From: an uncultured Faecalibacterium sp.
Lineage (GTDB): Bacteria > Bacillota > Clostridia > Oscillospirales > Ruminococcaceae
Assembly (NCBI GenBank): GCA_934525735.1
Contig: CAKSZM010000072.1
Span: 1-9,284, forward strand
Direction: 5' to 3'
Length of the DNA stretch: 9,284 nt
Shown: piece by piece, positions 1 through 6,631 of the stretch
How positions within the stretch are numbered: position 1 is the stretch's first letter
Layout of the letters: the number at the start of each line of letters is the position of its first letter
Program-made: the position numbers and the translations under genes
Notes under the pieces: model-generated
What the model saw: only the letters and a program-made list of their open reading frames with translations
Database searches by the model: none
What the model was told of the DNA's origin: nothing

Positions 1-1343
1 CGGAACTGGTTCTGCAGCAGCTCGCCCACGCTGCGGATGCGGCGGTTGCCCAGATGGTCGATATCATCGGTGGTGCCGATGCCGTGAGCCAGGCCGTTCA
101 GATAGTTGATGGAAGACAGGATATCGGCGACAGTAACGGTACGGCCGATCAGTTGGTCATGATTGCGGCGCAGCATTTCCTTCTGCTCTTCCACATCCGA
201 GGTAGTGTCGAGGATCTTCTTGATTTCGTCGAAGGAGCAGCGCTCGTTGATGCCGCACTCCTTGACATCGAAGGAGAAGAAGCCCTGTGCATCCACACAG
301 CCGTTGGTGATGACCTTGACCTTCTTGGCCTCGTCCTTCATGGGATCGTCGATCTTCAGGACGACCAGATTCACACCGGCGTTGTCTGCCTTCTCGGCCA
401 TTTCACGGGTGATCTTGGTATCAGCCTCGATCAGGATCTCGCCGGTCAGGGGATCGACCACATTTTCGGTTGCCTTGTGGCCGGCGATACGGCGGGCCAG
501 AGACAGCTTCTTGTTCATCTTATAGCGGCCGAACCGGGACAGATCATAACGGTGCGGATCAAAGAACAGCGTGTTGATCTGGCTGGTAGCGGACTCCACC
601 GTGGGAGGCTCGCCCGGGCGCAGCTTGCGGTAAACTTCCAGCAGACCCTCGTTCTGGTTGCGGGTGGTATCCTTTTCCAGAGTAGCCAGAATGCGCTCAT
701 CGTCGCCGAAGAAATTCAGGATGTCCTCGTCCGTGGACAGACCCAGCGCGCGGCACAGCACAGTGACGGGCAGCTTACGGTTCTTATCGATACGGACATA
801 GAATACATTGGAAGCATCGGTCTCGTACTCCAGCCATGCGCCGCGGTTGGGGTTCATAGTGGCGCTGTACAGGTCGTTGCCCACCTTATCCTTGGCATCG
901 CCGTAGAACACGCCGGGAGAACGAACCAGCTGGCTGACGATAGCACGCTCTGCGCCGTTGATCACAAAGGTGCCGGCATCGGTCATGAGCGGGAAATCGC
1001 CCATGAAGATCTCCTGATCCTTCACCTCGCCGGTCTCCTTGTTCAGCAGACGGGCAGTGACGCGCAGGGGCGCTGCATAGGTCACGTCGCGCTCTTTGCA
1101 CTCCTTGATGCTGTACTTCGGCTCCTTGTCGAGGCGGAAATCCACAAAGCTCAGTGCCAGATTGCCGGTGTAGTCCTCAATGGTGCCGATATCATGGAAG
1201 ACCTCTTTCAGGCCCTCGTCGAGGAACCACTGATAAGAGTTCTTCTGAACCTCGATCAGGTTCGGCATACTGATGACTTCGTCGATGTGGGAGAAGCTCA
1301 TGCGCTCGGTTTTGCCGAGCTTGACGGGCTTGACTTTCATCAT
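1..1343 (-). CDS. rpoB: DNA-directed RNA polymerase beta subunit, N-terminal part (cut by window edge)
   Basis: This is the amino-terminal 447 codons of the RNA polymerase beta subunit; the gene continues past base 1, so no stop codon is visible. Reverse-strand translation is open throughout. It shows family landmarks: [19 protein letters not shown] near residues 115-133, then [12 protein letters not shown] at about 136-147 (the region of the N-terminal rifampicin site), GRYKMNKKL, and [20 protein letters not shown] just before the edge. The visible part covers the protrusion and lobe; rifampicin cluster I would lie beyond the edge. Two ATGs are adjacent (1341-1343 and 1338-1340); I chose the first because AAGGAG lies 11 bases upstream of it and 14 upstream of the second. 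Compared with my memory of Bacillus RpoB, the stretch around residues 360-420 is about 25 residues longer. It has its own promoter and leader rather than following rplL. Identity is secure. Confidence 0.98.
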   Translation of the reverse strand, partial: MMKVKPVKLGKTERMSFSHIDEVISMPNLIEVQKNSYQWFLDEGLKEVFHDIGTIEDYTGNLALSFVDFRLDKEPKYSIKECKERDVTYAAPLRVTARLLNKETGEVKDQEIFMGDFPLMTDAGTFVINGAERAIVSQLVRSPGVFYGDAKDKVGNDLYSATMNPNRGAWLEYETDASNVFYVRIDKNRKLPVTVLCRALGLSTDEDILNFFGDDERILATLEKDTTRNQNEGLLEVYRKLRPGEPPTVESATSQINTLFFDPHRYDLSRFGRYKMNKKLSLARRIAGHKATENVVDPLTGEILIEADTKITREMAEKADNAGVNLVVLKIDDPMKDEAKKVKVITNGCVDAQGFFSFDVKECGINERCSFDEIKKILDTTSDVEEQKEMLRRNHDQLIGRTVTVADILSSINYLNGLAHGIGTTDDIDHLGNRRIRSVGELLQNQF

Positions 1344-1534
1344 AAAATCAACCACTCCTTACTTTTATACTCTACGGGATGTCGTATACACGGGTCAAAT
1401 TTGAGCAGACACACATAATTCGACCCGCGTCGAAGGGAGCGTTTCGGCGTTTTTCACAAACTTTTCGGTTTGAGCCTTCCGGCCAGCCCCTGCGCATTCC
1501 CCTTTTTGGCGCACTAGTCCATTATGTGATACTA
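1344..1534 (-). promoter_or_regulatory. rpoB 5' leader, about 190 nt, structured
   Basis: This is the inferred untranslated leader between the expected start site of the rpoB promoter (near 1532) and the first ATG. It ends with the ribosome binding site AAGGAG at 1355-1360. Reading as RNA, it contains a small TGCGC/GCGCA stem near its 5' end and a GGAA-loop stem in GGCCGGAAGGCU. Further on is a 14-bp stem (arms 1388-1401 and 1417-1430, two G-U pairs, 15-nt loop) that competes with a shorter perfect stem at 1419-1434. No U-tract follows these stems, so they are not ordinary terminators. I do not recognise a known riboswitch or a named ribosomal-protein leader. A regulatory role is an inference from length and structure. 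Confidence 0.5.
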
Positions 1535-1538
1535 ATGC

Positions 1539-1567
1539 AGTATACACCCAAAAAGCCTTGCTGTCAA
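1539..1567 (-). promoter_or_regulatory. Sigma-A promoter of rpoB
   Basis: On the minus strand a perfect -35 box TTGACA (1562-1567) is followed by a 17-bp spacer and the -10 box TATACT (1539-1544). This is one base from full consensus with ideal spacing. Upstream, 1568-1615 is rich in A and T tracts and could act as an UP element. The expected start site is near 1532, giving a leader of about 190 nt. It is the strongest promoter match in the window, fitting a highly expressed polymerase gene. Confidence 0.85.
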
Positions 1568-1761
1568 GCCATTTTTCAGATTTTTGCCAAAATAAATTAT
1601 TTTTTCTTTCGTTTTAGAACGCACGGCTCCGTGTCGGCTTTTTGTGGTTTTGGGGTTGATTTTTTTATTTTGCACGTTCCTGTTCATAATCTCCTTGTGC
1701 AATTTGTCTATCTTTGCTCTTGTGTTTTGAAGTATTACTTTTATTCGTGAATGTAGACCGC

Positions 1762-1793
1762 AAAAAAGAGAAGCAGCTGTCCGCTGCCTCTCT
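1762..1793 (-). terminator. Intrinsic terminator of the dgt-dnaG-rpoD operon
   Basis: The element starts six bases after the rpoD stop. On the minus strand AGAGAGGCAGC pairs with GCTGCTTCTCT (11 bp, one G-U pair) around the loop GGACA, and a run of T follows. Position and tract orientation make it the end of the rpoD transcript, separating it from rpoB. Confidence 0.92.
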
Positions 1794-1798
1794 CCTGT

Positions 1799-2878
1799 TC
1801 ACTCATCCAGATAATCCCGCAGGCGCTTTGCGCGACTGGGGTGGCGCAGCTTGCGCAGCGCCTTGGCTTCGATCTGCCGCACCCGCTCCCGGGTGACATT
1901 GAATTCCCGGCCCAGCTCTTCCAGCGTGCGTGCGCGGCCGTCTTCCAGCCCGAACCGCAGGGTGATGACCCGCTCTTCCCGGGGCGTCAGGCTCTTGAGC
2001 ACACCCAGCAGCTCCCGCCGCAGCAGCTGACGTCCGGCTTCATCCGCCGGGATGCCCGCTTCCTCATCCTGAATAAAATCTTCCAGGTGGGCATCCTCTT
2101 CCTCACCTACCGGCGTCTCCAGGCTGATCGGATCCTGCGCCAGCTGCAGCAGTTCCCGGATGCGGTCCGGTTCCATGTCCAGCCGCACAGCAAGTTCTTC
2201 TGCCGTTGGTTCCCTGCCGTTTTTGCGCAGCAGTTCCCCTGCGGTTTTCTTCACCCGGTTGATGCTTTCCACAAGATGCACCGGGATGCGGATCGTTCTC
2301 CCCTGATCCGCGATGGCCCGTGTGATGGACTGCCGGATCCACCATGTAGCATAGGTGGAAAATTTGAATCCCCGGTCCGGTTCGAACTTTTCCGCTGCCT
2401 TCATCAGGCCGAGGTTTCCTTCCTGGATCAGATCCAGAAACGGCAGTCCCCGTCCGGCATAGCGTTTTGCCACCGATACCACCAGCCGGAGGTTGGCCTC
2501 GCTGAGCCTGCGCCGGGCGTCCTCGTCCCCGGCCTGCGCTGCCCGGGCAAGATCCGCTTCCTGCTGTGCTGTCAGCAGCGGCACGCGGCCGATCTCCTTC
2601 AGGTAAGTCTTGACCGGATCGTCCAGCGCGACCCCTTCAGCGGAAAGCTCATGCTCCAGTTTTCCGATCTGATTCTCATCCAGTGCGGGGATCTCGGTTT
2701 CTTCCTCGGCCAGCTGCACGCCCCGGGCTTCCAACGCTGCATACAGCTCATCCAGCCGGGCGACGTCGTAGTCCTGCTCGTCCATGGCTCGGCTGATCTG
2801 CTCCGGTGTCACCCGGTGACGGCGGGCATGGGCCGCCAGTTCCCGGGCCAATTCTTCCGTTTGCGACAATTTCTGCAT
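1799..2878 (-). CDS. rpoD: Primary (housekeeping) RNA polymerase sigma factor, SigA/RpoD
   Basis: The product is the 359-residue sigma-70 factor that directs core RNA polymerase to housekeeping promoters; the length is close to Bacillus SigA (371). A short region 1.1 occupies about residues 1-80 and region 1.2 ([18 protein letters not shown]) starts at 87. Region 2 (about 119-200) carries [36 protein letters not shown] and the -10 recognition helix [17 protein letters not shown]. Region 3 runs about 201-285, and region 4 has the -35 helix-turn-helix [20 protein letters not shown] at 318-337. The intact region 2 and group-1 style motifs argue against an alternative sigma. The ATG at 2878 has AAAGGAG (2887-2893) eight bases upstream. 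The gene lies 48 bp after dnaG and is the last of its operon. Its ribosome binding site is inside a long hairpin that starts at the dnaG stop codon, suggesting translational coupling. Confidence 0.98.
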   Translation of the reverse strand: MQKLSQTEELARELAAHARRHRVTPEQISRAMDEQDYDVARLDELYAALEARGVQLAEEETEIPALDENQIGKLEHELSAEGVALDDPVKTYLKEIGRVPLLTAQQEADLARAAQAGDEDARRRLSEANLRLVVSVAKRYAGRGLPFLDLIQEGNLGLMKAAEKFEPDRGFKFSTYATWWIRQSITRAIADQGRTIRIPVHLVESINRVKKTAGELLRKNGREPTAEELAVRLDMEPDRIRELLQLAQDPISLETPVGEEEDAHLEDFIQDEEAGIPADEAGRQLLRRELLGVLKSLTPREERVITLRFGLEDGRARTLEELGREFNVTRERVRQIEAKALRKLRHPSRAKRLRDYLDE

Positions 2879-2930
2879 GATTCCTGCTCCTTTCCGCTCC
2901 GTTCCAGCCGGAGGAAAAAGCAGGGATCAT
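2877..2930 (-). promoter_or_regulatory. Hairpin joining the dnaG stop codon to the rpoD ribosome binding site
   Basis: In the minus-strand transcript ATGATCCCTGC (2920-2930, containing the dnaG stop TGA) pairs 10 of 11 with GCAGGAATCAT (2877-2887), whose last two bases begin the rpoD start codon. Inside, the U-rich left side can pair with the AAAGGAG site, and CTCCG/CGGAG (2897-2913) forms an apical stem. The rpoD Shine-Dalgarno and start would be hidden until a ribosome finishing dnaG opens the left arm. The pairing is seen; the coupling is inferred. Confidence 0.5.
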
Positions 2931-4702
2931 TCTTCTACAGGAGCATCCCCCTGCTTTTTCTCACGCATCGACTGGATATAATCCTTCAGCTGCTCGTCCG
3001 TCATTCCCGCAGCCCTCTCGGCCACAGGCATTCCGCGGGCGATCCGGTCCATGTACAGCCGGATATCATCCGGTGTACAGTTCACATCGCTGTATTGTGC
3101 CGCAAGGCGTGCCAGTTCATTCATTGCTTCCTCGCTGACAAAGGTCCTCAGCGCCGTCAGACTGATCTCCACGCCCTGCTGCCGGCAGCGCACCAACGCG
3201 CCGAACAGCTCCTTGTCCACCGGCAGTACAAACTGCTCCTCGCTCACCTTCCCCTGCACCTGATCAATATACACCGGCTCCCGCAGCATTGCCGCCAGCA
3301 GACGCTGCTGCGCGCTGGCAATGCCCAGCGCCTGGCTGCCGCCAGCGTTCAGCGGCACATTGATCTGGTTCATCTCGCCGGAGCGAAGACGCTCCATGTT
3401 TTCGGTGCGGCGGCGCTTGTAGCCCGCCTTTTTGGCCGCCGTACTCAGCTGCGCCAGGATAGCGGTCTTGGAGATGTTGGTCTCCTCGGCGATCCGCCCG
3501 GCGTAAACTTCCTGCTCGGTGGGGTTGGAACGCTCCGCCAGCATCTCCACGGCGTCCTTCACATACTCCAAACGCTGGGCATCCTGCGCCAGATCATACT
3601 TGTCCCGCAGACGTTTCAGGCGGAAGTCCAGCGCGTTGCCCACGCCGTCCAGCAGCGCCTTGAACCGCTCTGCGCCGTATTTTTTGATGTACTCGTCCGG
3701 GTCCTTGGCGCCCGGGATCTGCAGCACGCCCACCTTGACCGGGCTGTTGCGGAACAGCTCCAGCGAGCGCAGGGTGGCTTTCTGGCCGGCTTCATCCGAA
3801 TCGTAGCTCAGGATCACCTCGTCGGCATACTCACTGATGAGCCGCACCTGCTGCGGGGTCAAGGCCGTGCCGCAGGCACAGACAGCCGTGTCGATGCCCG
3901 CCTGATGCATACTGATGACATCCATGTAGCCTTCGCACAGAACGAACCGGCGGGAGGCACTGCGCTTTGCAATCTGCAGGGCGAACACGGTTTCGGATTT
4001 ATGGTACACCAGTGTTTCCGGGCTGTTGACGTATTTCGGCTTGGAGTCGTCCATCACACGCCCGCCAAAAGCAATGATGTTGCCGCGCAGGTCGAAGATG
4101 GGGGTCATCACACGCTTCCAGAACAGGCAGTAGACGTTTCCCCTGTCGTTGCGCTTGAACAGGCCGCTCGCATCCAGCTCCTGCTGATTGTAGCCCTTAT
4201 CGCGCAGATAATCGTACAGTGCAAAACCGCTGTTGGGCGCATAACCCAGCCCGAACCGGACGATGGTCTTGTCGTCCAGCCCGCGCCGCCGCCAGTAAGC
4301 CCGGGCCTGCCGGGCCTCCTCCACGCTGGAGTTCAAGCAGGCGTGGAAGAACCGGGCGGCTTCCTTGTTCATGGAAAGGATGCGGCTGCGCATCCGGCCG
4401 GTCTTGTCGTCCTCCTGCGGCTCCGGCATTCCGGCACGGCCAGCCAGCAGCTTGACCGCCTCCGGGTAGCTGATGCTGTTGATCTTCTGGGCAAAGCTGA
4501 TGGCGTCGCCCGCTGCCCCGCAGCCGAAGCAGTAAAAGCTCTGGGTGTCCGGGTAGACATAGAACGACGGTGTTTTTTCGCTGTGGAAGGGGCACAGCCC
4601 GCCGTAGAGCCTTCCCTTCCGCTTGAGCTGCACATAGCTGCCCACCAGCTCCACAATGTCGGTGCGGCGGGTCAGCTCTTCAATGTATTCGTGTGGGATC
4701 AT
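2927..4702 (-). CDS. dnaG: DNA primase DnaG
   Basis: DnaG synthesises the RNA primers for the lagging strand and for replication start, working with the replicative helicase. The 591-residue length is normal. Domains in order: a CHC2 zinc-binding domain with Cys37, His40, Cys58 and Cys61 (CPFH and CFGC); the primase core with RVMTPIFDLRGNIIAFGGR at 197-215; and a TOPRIM catalytic domain with Glu257 in CEGYMDV, the acidic pair Asp301/Asp303 in YDSDEAG, and PGAKDPDEYI at 330-339. A C-terminal helicase-interacting region runs from about 455 to 591. All metal-binding residues expected for activity are present. The ATG at 4702 gives the usual N-terminus. Its ribosome binding site AGGAAAGG is rather far away (14 bases). 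It follows dgt by 27 bp and precedes rpoD by 48 bp, the common clostridial dgt-dnaG-rpoD arrangement. Confidence 0.98.
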   Translation of the reverse strand: MIPHEYIEELTRRTDIVELVGSYVQLKRKGRLYGGLCPFHSEKTPSFYVYPDTQSFYCFGCGAAGDAISFAQKINSISYPEAVKLLAGRAGMPEPQEDDKTGRMRSRILSMNKEAARFFHACLNSSVEEARQARAYWRRRGLDDKTIVRFGLGYAPNSGFALYDYLRDKGYNQQELDASGLFKRNDRGNVYCLFWKRVMTPIFDLRGNIIAFGGRVMDDSKPKYVNSPETLVYHKSETVFALQIAKRSASRRFVLCEGYMDVISMHQAGIDTAVCACGTALTPQQVRLISEYADEVILSYDSDEAGQKATLRSLELFRNSPVKVGVLQIPGAKDPDEYIKKYGAERFKALLDGVGNALDFRLKRLRDKYDLAQDAQRLEYVKDAVEMLAERSNPTEQEVYAGRIAEETNISKTAILAQLSTAAKKAGYKRRRTENMERLRSGEMNQINVPLNAGGSQALGIASAQQRLLAAMLREPVYIDQVQGKVSEEQFVLPVDKELFGALVRCRQQGVEISLTALRTFVSEEAMNELARLAAQYSDVNCTPDDIRLYMDRIARGMPVAERAAGMTDEQLKDYIQSMREKKQGDAPVEE

Positions 4703-4722
4703 GGATCTTTCAAACGACCTTT

Positions 4723-4736
4723 CCTATTCTTATAGG
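4723..4736 (-). promoter_or_regulatory. Small hairpin over the dgt stop codon next to the dnaG ribosome binding site
   Basis: CCTAT-AAGA-ATAGG on the minus strand forms a 5-bp stem with a four-base loop. It contains the dgt stop TAA (4730-4732), and its right arm supplies the first bases of the dnaG Shine-Dalgarno AGGAAAGG. It resembles, in weaker form, the arrangement at the dnaG-rpoD junction. A role in coupling is inferred, and the short stem could be chance. Confidence 0.25.
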
Positions 4737-5728
4737 ACATGCCACTTCTGCGGCACAAAAAGTTCCTCAAAGGTACGGATGGCAAACTCGTCGCTCATAC
4801 CGCTGATGTAGTCGGTCACGGCGCGTTCCCGCCCCTCCTGATAGGCCAGCTGGACATAGAAGTTGGACATCTGATCCACATGAGTCAGATAATACTCGTA
4901 CAGTTCTGCAAGCACCTTGCCCACCTTCTGCTCCTCTTTTTTGGCGCTGCGGTCCACATACACATTGGCATACATGAAGTCCCGCAAAGCGAGGAAGGCT
5001 TCATTTTCCTCTGTGCCGACCTGCACATCTCCGTCGCTGTTGGCGAGGATGCTGTTGATCATGGTAGTGATACGGGCCGATTTGGTCCTGCCCAGCACCG
5101 CAGTGCAGTCTTTGGGCAGGATCTCCGGGTCCAGCACTCCGGCGCGGACAGCGTCCTCGATGTCGTGGTTGACAAAGGCGATCTGATCCGCCATACGCAC
5201 GATACGGCCTTCCGGCGTTGCCGCCCAGGTTCCTTTGGTGTGTGTCACGATGCCGTTGCGCACTTCCCAGCTCAGGTTGAGTCCTTTGCCGTCCTTTTCC
5301 AGCCGGTCCACCACACGCAGACTCTGCATATAGTGCTTGAAGCCTTCCGGGCAGAGTTCGTTCAAAGCCTGCTCGCCCGCATGGCCGAAGGGCGTGTGTC
5401 CCAGATCATGCGCAAGGCTGATGGCCTCGGTCAGGTCTTCATTGAGCCGCAGCGCCCGGGCGATGGTGCGGCCGATCTGCGCCACTTCCAGCGTGTGTGT
5501 CAGCCGGGTGCGGTACAGATCTCCCTCCGGCGAGAGGAACACCTGTGTTTTCTGCTTCAGCCGGCGGAACGCCTTGCAATGCAGCACCCGGTCGCGGTCA
5601 CGCTGGAATACCGGGCGGATGGGGTCCTGTTCTTCCGGAACGGCCCTGCCCCGGCTCTCATCGCTGAAAGTCGCCCAAGGTGCAAATGTCAGGTGTTCGA
5701 TGGCTTCGGTTCTCTGCCGTACATTCAT
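4730..5728 (-). CDS. dgt: HD-domain deoxyguanosinetriphosphate triphosphohydrolase-like protein
   Basis: This family hydrolyses dNTPs to the nucleoside and triphosphate and so helps set dNTP pools; the exact substrate preference cannot be read from sequence. The product is 332 residues. HD-superfamily metal ligands are visible: His78 in RLTHTLEV, His107-Asp108 in AHDLGHTPFGHAGE, and Asp181 in RMADQIAFVNHDIEDA. The N-terminal FQRDRDRVLHCKAFRRLKQK (41-60) is the typical nucleotide-contacting segment. The reading frame stays open to an ATG at 5824, but I start at 5728 because AAAGGAG sits eight bases upstream and because MNVRQRTEAIEHLTFAPWA resembles the family's N-terminus. The longer form would also extend past the predicted promoter. 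It is the first gene of the dgt-dnaG-rpoD operon. The short 332-residue form fits the clostridial Dgt-like type rather than the longer E. coli enzyme. Confidence 0.93.
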   Translation of the reverse strand: MNVRQRTEAIEHLTFAPWATFSDESRGRAVPEEQDPIRPVFQRDRDRVLHCKAFRRLKQKTQVFLSPEGDLYRTRLTHTLEVAQIGRTIARALRLNEDLTEAISLAHDLGHTPFGHAGEQALNELCPEGFKHYMQSLRVVDRLEKDGKGLNLSWEVRNGIVTHTKGTWAATPEGRIVRMADQIAFVNHDIEDAVRAGVLDPEILPKDCTAVLGRTKSARITTMINSILANSDGDVQVGTEENEAFLALRDFMYANVYVDRSAKKEEQKVGKVLAELYEYYLTHVDQMSNFYVQLAYQEGRERAVTDYISGMSDEFAIRTFEELFVPQKWHVL

Positions 5729-5736
5729 ACAGACTT

Positions 5737-5743
5737 CTCCTTT
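5737..5743 (-). promoter_or_regulatory. Ribosome binding site deciding the dgt start
   Basis: AAAGGAG on the minus strand lies eight bases before the ATG at 5728. No comparable site precedes the in-frame upstream ATG at 5824, so the shorter protein is preferred. Confidence 0.85.
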
Positions 5744-5767
5744 CGTCCGCATTCCCCCTTCCGTATT

Positions 5768-5807
5768 TGTGCCGTTTTCCGGCACAGCCGATCCCGTTTG
5801 CTGTGCC
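5768..5807 (-). promoter_or_regulatory. Three-segment, mutually exclusive stem region in the dgt leader
   Basis: As RNA the leader reads GGCACAG (5801-5807), then CTGTGCCG (5780-5787), then CGGCACA (5768-5774). Segment 2 can pair with segment 1 (7 bp) or with segment 3 (7 bp, five-base loop) but not both. Segment 1 would lie at the very 5' end of the transcript from the predicted promoter. There is no U-tract, so this is not a plain attenuator. The alternatives are seen; any regulatory use is inferred. Confidence 0.35.
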
Positions 5808-5814
5808 TGCGGCA

Positions 5815-5823
5815 ATTGTAGCA
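5815..5823 (-). promoter_or_regulatory. Extended -10 promoter of the dgt-dnaG-rpoD operon
   Basis: TGCTACAAT on the minus strand gives a TG dinucleotide one base before the -10 box TACAAT (5815-5820). No good -35 box stands at 16-18 bp, consistent with an extended -10 promoter. The start site would be near 5808, about 80 nt before the dgt ATG. It lies in the gap between yigZ and dgt, where an operon promoter is expected. Confidence 0.5.
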
Positions 5824-5883
5824 CATCCGGGCTGTCGAAGGGGGAAGTTCCCTGTCGGTTTTCAGGCTCCGCCTGATTTTTTC

Positions 5884-6504
5884 TCAGAACGGTGCATAGA
5901 ACGGATCCGACACCGTCACCTGCGCACTGCCCCGGGTCAGCTCCCGCAGCTGTTCCAGCAGCGGGCCTTCGGTGTGTTCCGGCATCTGCCAGCGCAGGGT
6001 CACCCGGTCGGTGAACTGCGGAGCCGACTGCTTTGCCCCCGCTGCATCGATAAGCAGCGATGCGCGCTCATATAAGGAATAGTCTACGGTCATGCTCAGC
6101 TCCACCACGCTGCGCACCGTGACCACCTCGGCATTTTCCAGTGCGCGGGCCGTGGCGGTGGTGTAGGCCCGCACCAGACCGCCGGTACCCAGCAGCACCC
6201 CGCCGAAGTAGCGGGTGACCACCACGATCAGGTCGGTCAGACCGCTGTGCTGCAGTACCTCCAGCGCCGGGGTGCCCGCCGTTTTGGCCGGTTCGCCGTC
6301 GTCGGAATAGCGCTCCCGGTTGCCTTCCCGCAGGCGGTAGGCGTACACATTGTGCCGGGCAGTGCGGTTGGCTGCGCGAACCTGCTCCAGAAACGCCACA
6401 GCAGCTTCCTCGCTGTCGGCAAAGGACAGCGACGCGATAAAGCGGCTCTTTTTTTCTTCGTATTCTCCGGTGGCCGTGCCCCGGATGGTGCGGTAATCCT
6501 CCAC
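5884..6504 (-). CDS. yigZ: YigZ/YvyE (IMPACT, UPF0029) family protein
   Basis: The 206-residue product matches the bacterial YigZ/YvyE family in length and layout. Residues 1-120 form the UPF0029 (Impact N-terminal) domain, with conserved RYSDDGEPAKTAGTPALEVL at about 65-84 and VVTRYFGGVLLGTGGLVRAY at 95-114. Residues about 135-206 correspond to the DUF1949 ferredoxin-like domain, ending in DPFYAPF. Eukaryotic IMPACT regulates Gcn2; the bacterial role is poorly defined, with nucleic acid or ribosome-linked binding suggested, and I cannot assign one here. The start is GTG at 6504, chosen because AGGAGG lies seven bases upstream. The gene has its own promoter, sits behind the CAP-gene terminator, and is 155 bp from dgt, so it appears to be a single-gene unit. 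Confidence 0.93.
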   Translation of the reverse strand: MEDYRTIRGTATGEYEEKKSRFIASLSFADSEEAAVAFLEQVRAANRTARHNVYAYRLREGNRERYSDDGEPAKTAGTPALEVLQHSGLTDLIVVVTRYFGGVLLGTGGLVRAYTTATARALENAEVVTVRSVVELSMTVDYSLYERASLLIDAAGAKQSAPQFTDRVTLRWQMPEHTEGPLLEQLRELTRGSAQVTVSDPFYAPF

Positions 6505-6511
6505 GTTGGTT

Positions 6512-6517
6512 CCTCCT
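6512..6517 (-). promoter_or_regulatory. Ribosome binding site supporting the GTG start of yigZ
   Basis: AGGAGG on the minus strand lies seven bases before GTG (6502-6504). An ATG at 6521-6523 precedes it but is in another frame, so GTG is the start. Confidence 0.85.
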
Positions 6518-6534
6518 GCGTCATATTCGAACTA

Positions 6535-6562
6535 AGTATAACATAAAACGCCGTTTCCGCAA
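6535..6562 (-). promoter_or_regulatory. Promoter of yigZ
   Basis: The minus strand has an extended -10, TG-T-TATACT (hexamer 6535-6540, TGn 6541-6543), preceded at 16 bp by the partial -35 box TTGCGG (6557-6562). The start site would be near 6528, giving a short leader of about 24 nt that holds the AGGAGG site. It directly follows the CAP-gene terminator. Confidence 0.6.
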
Positions 6563-6572
6563 AGAGTACAGC

Positions 6573-6609
6573 AAAAAACCGGCTGAGCCTTTCGGCTCAA
6601 CCGGTTTTT
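6573..6609 (-). terminator. Bidirectional intrinsic terminator after the CAP-domain gene
   Basis: On the minus strand CCGGTTGAGCC pairs with GGCTCAGCCGG (11 bp including one G-U) around a GAAA tetraloop, with T6 after the stem and A5 before it. The stem begins 23 bases after the CAP-gene stop. The same hairpin with T5 also works on the plus strand, which would block antisense transcription into the CAP gene. Confidence 0.95.
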
Positions 6610-6631
6610 AAGAAGAAAGCAGATGATAGCA

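Noticed and set aside
1365..1400. Second rpoB promoter TTGACC-18-TAGAGT close to the gene
   Set aside because: The -10 match is poor and the TTGACC belongs to the arm of the 14-bp leader stem. The upstream TTGACA-17-TATACT is far stronger.
54..1418. Long plus-strand open frame opposite rpoB
   Set aside because: It is the antisense shadow of rpoB, whose minus-strand translation matches the beta subunit throughout. It has no recognisable domain and no suitable ribosome binding site.
2748..2930. 60-codon minus-strand frame whose ATG overlaps the dnaG stop (ATGA)
   Set aside because: The ATGA overlap looks like coupling, but there is no Shine-Dalgarno and the frame runs out of phase through the start of rpoD, which has its own strong site. 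The overlap is better explained as part of the junction hairpin.
1841..4735. Very long (964-codon) plus-strand open frame opposite rpoD and dnaG
   Set aside because: The length comes from the GC-rich codon bias of the genes on the other strand. The translation has no domains and spans two well-identified genes and their junction.
4739..5821. Plus-strand open frame opposite dgt
   Set aside because: Antisense shadow of a clear HD-domain gene; low-complexity, family-less translation.
5729..5824. Upstream extension of dgt to the ATG at 5824
   Set aside because: The added residues do not look like the family, no ribosome binding site precedes 5824, and the extension overlaps the predicted promoter. 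AAAGGAG before 5728 decides the start.
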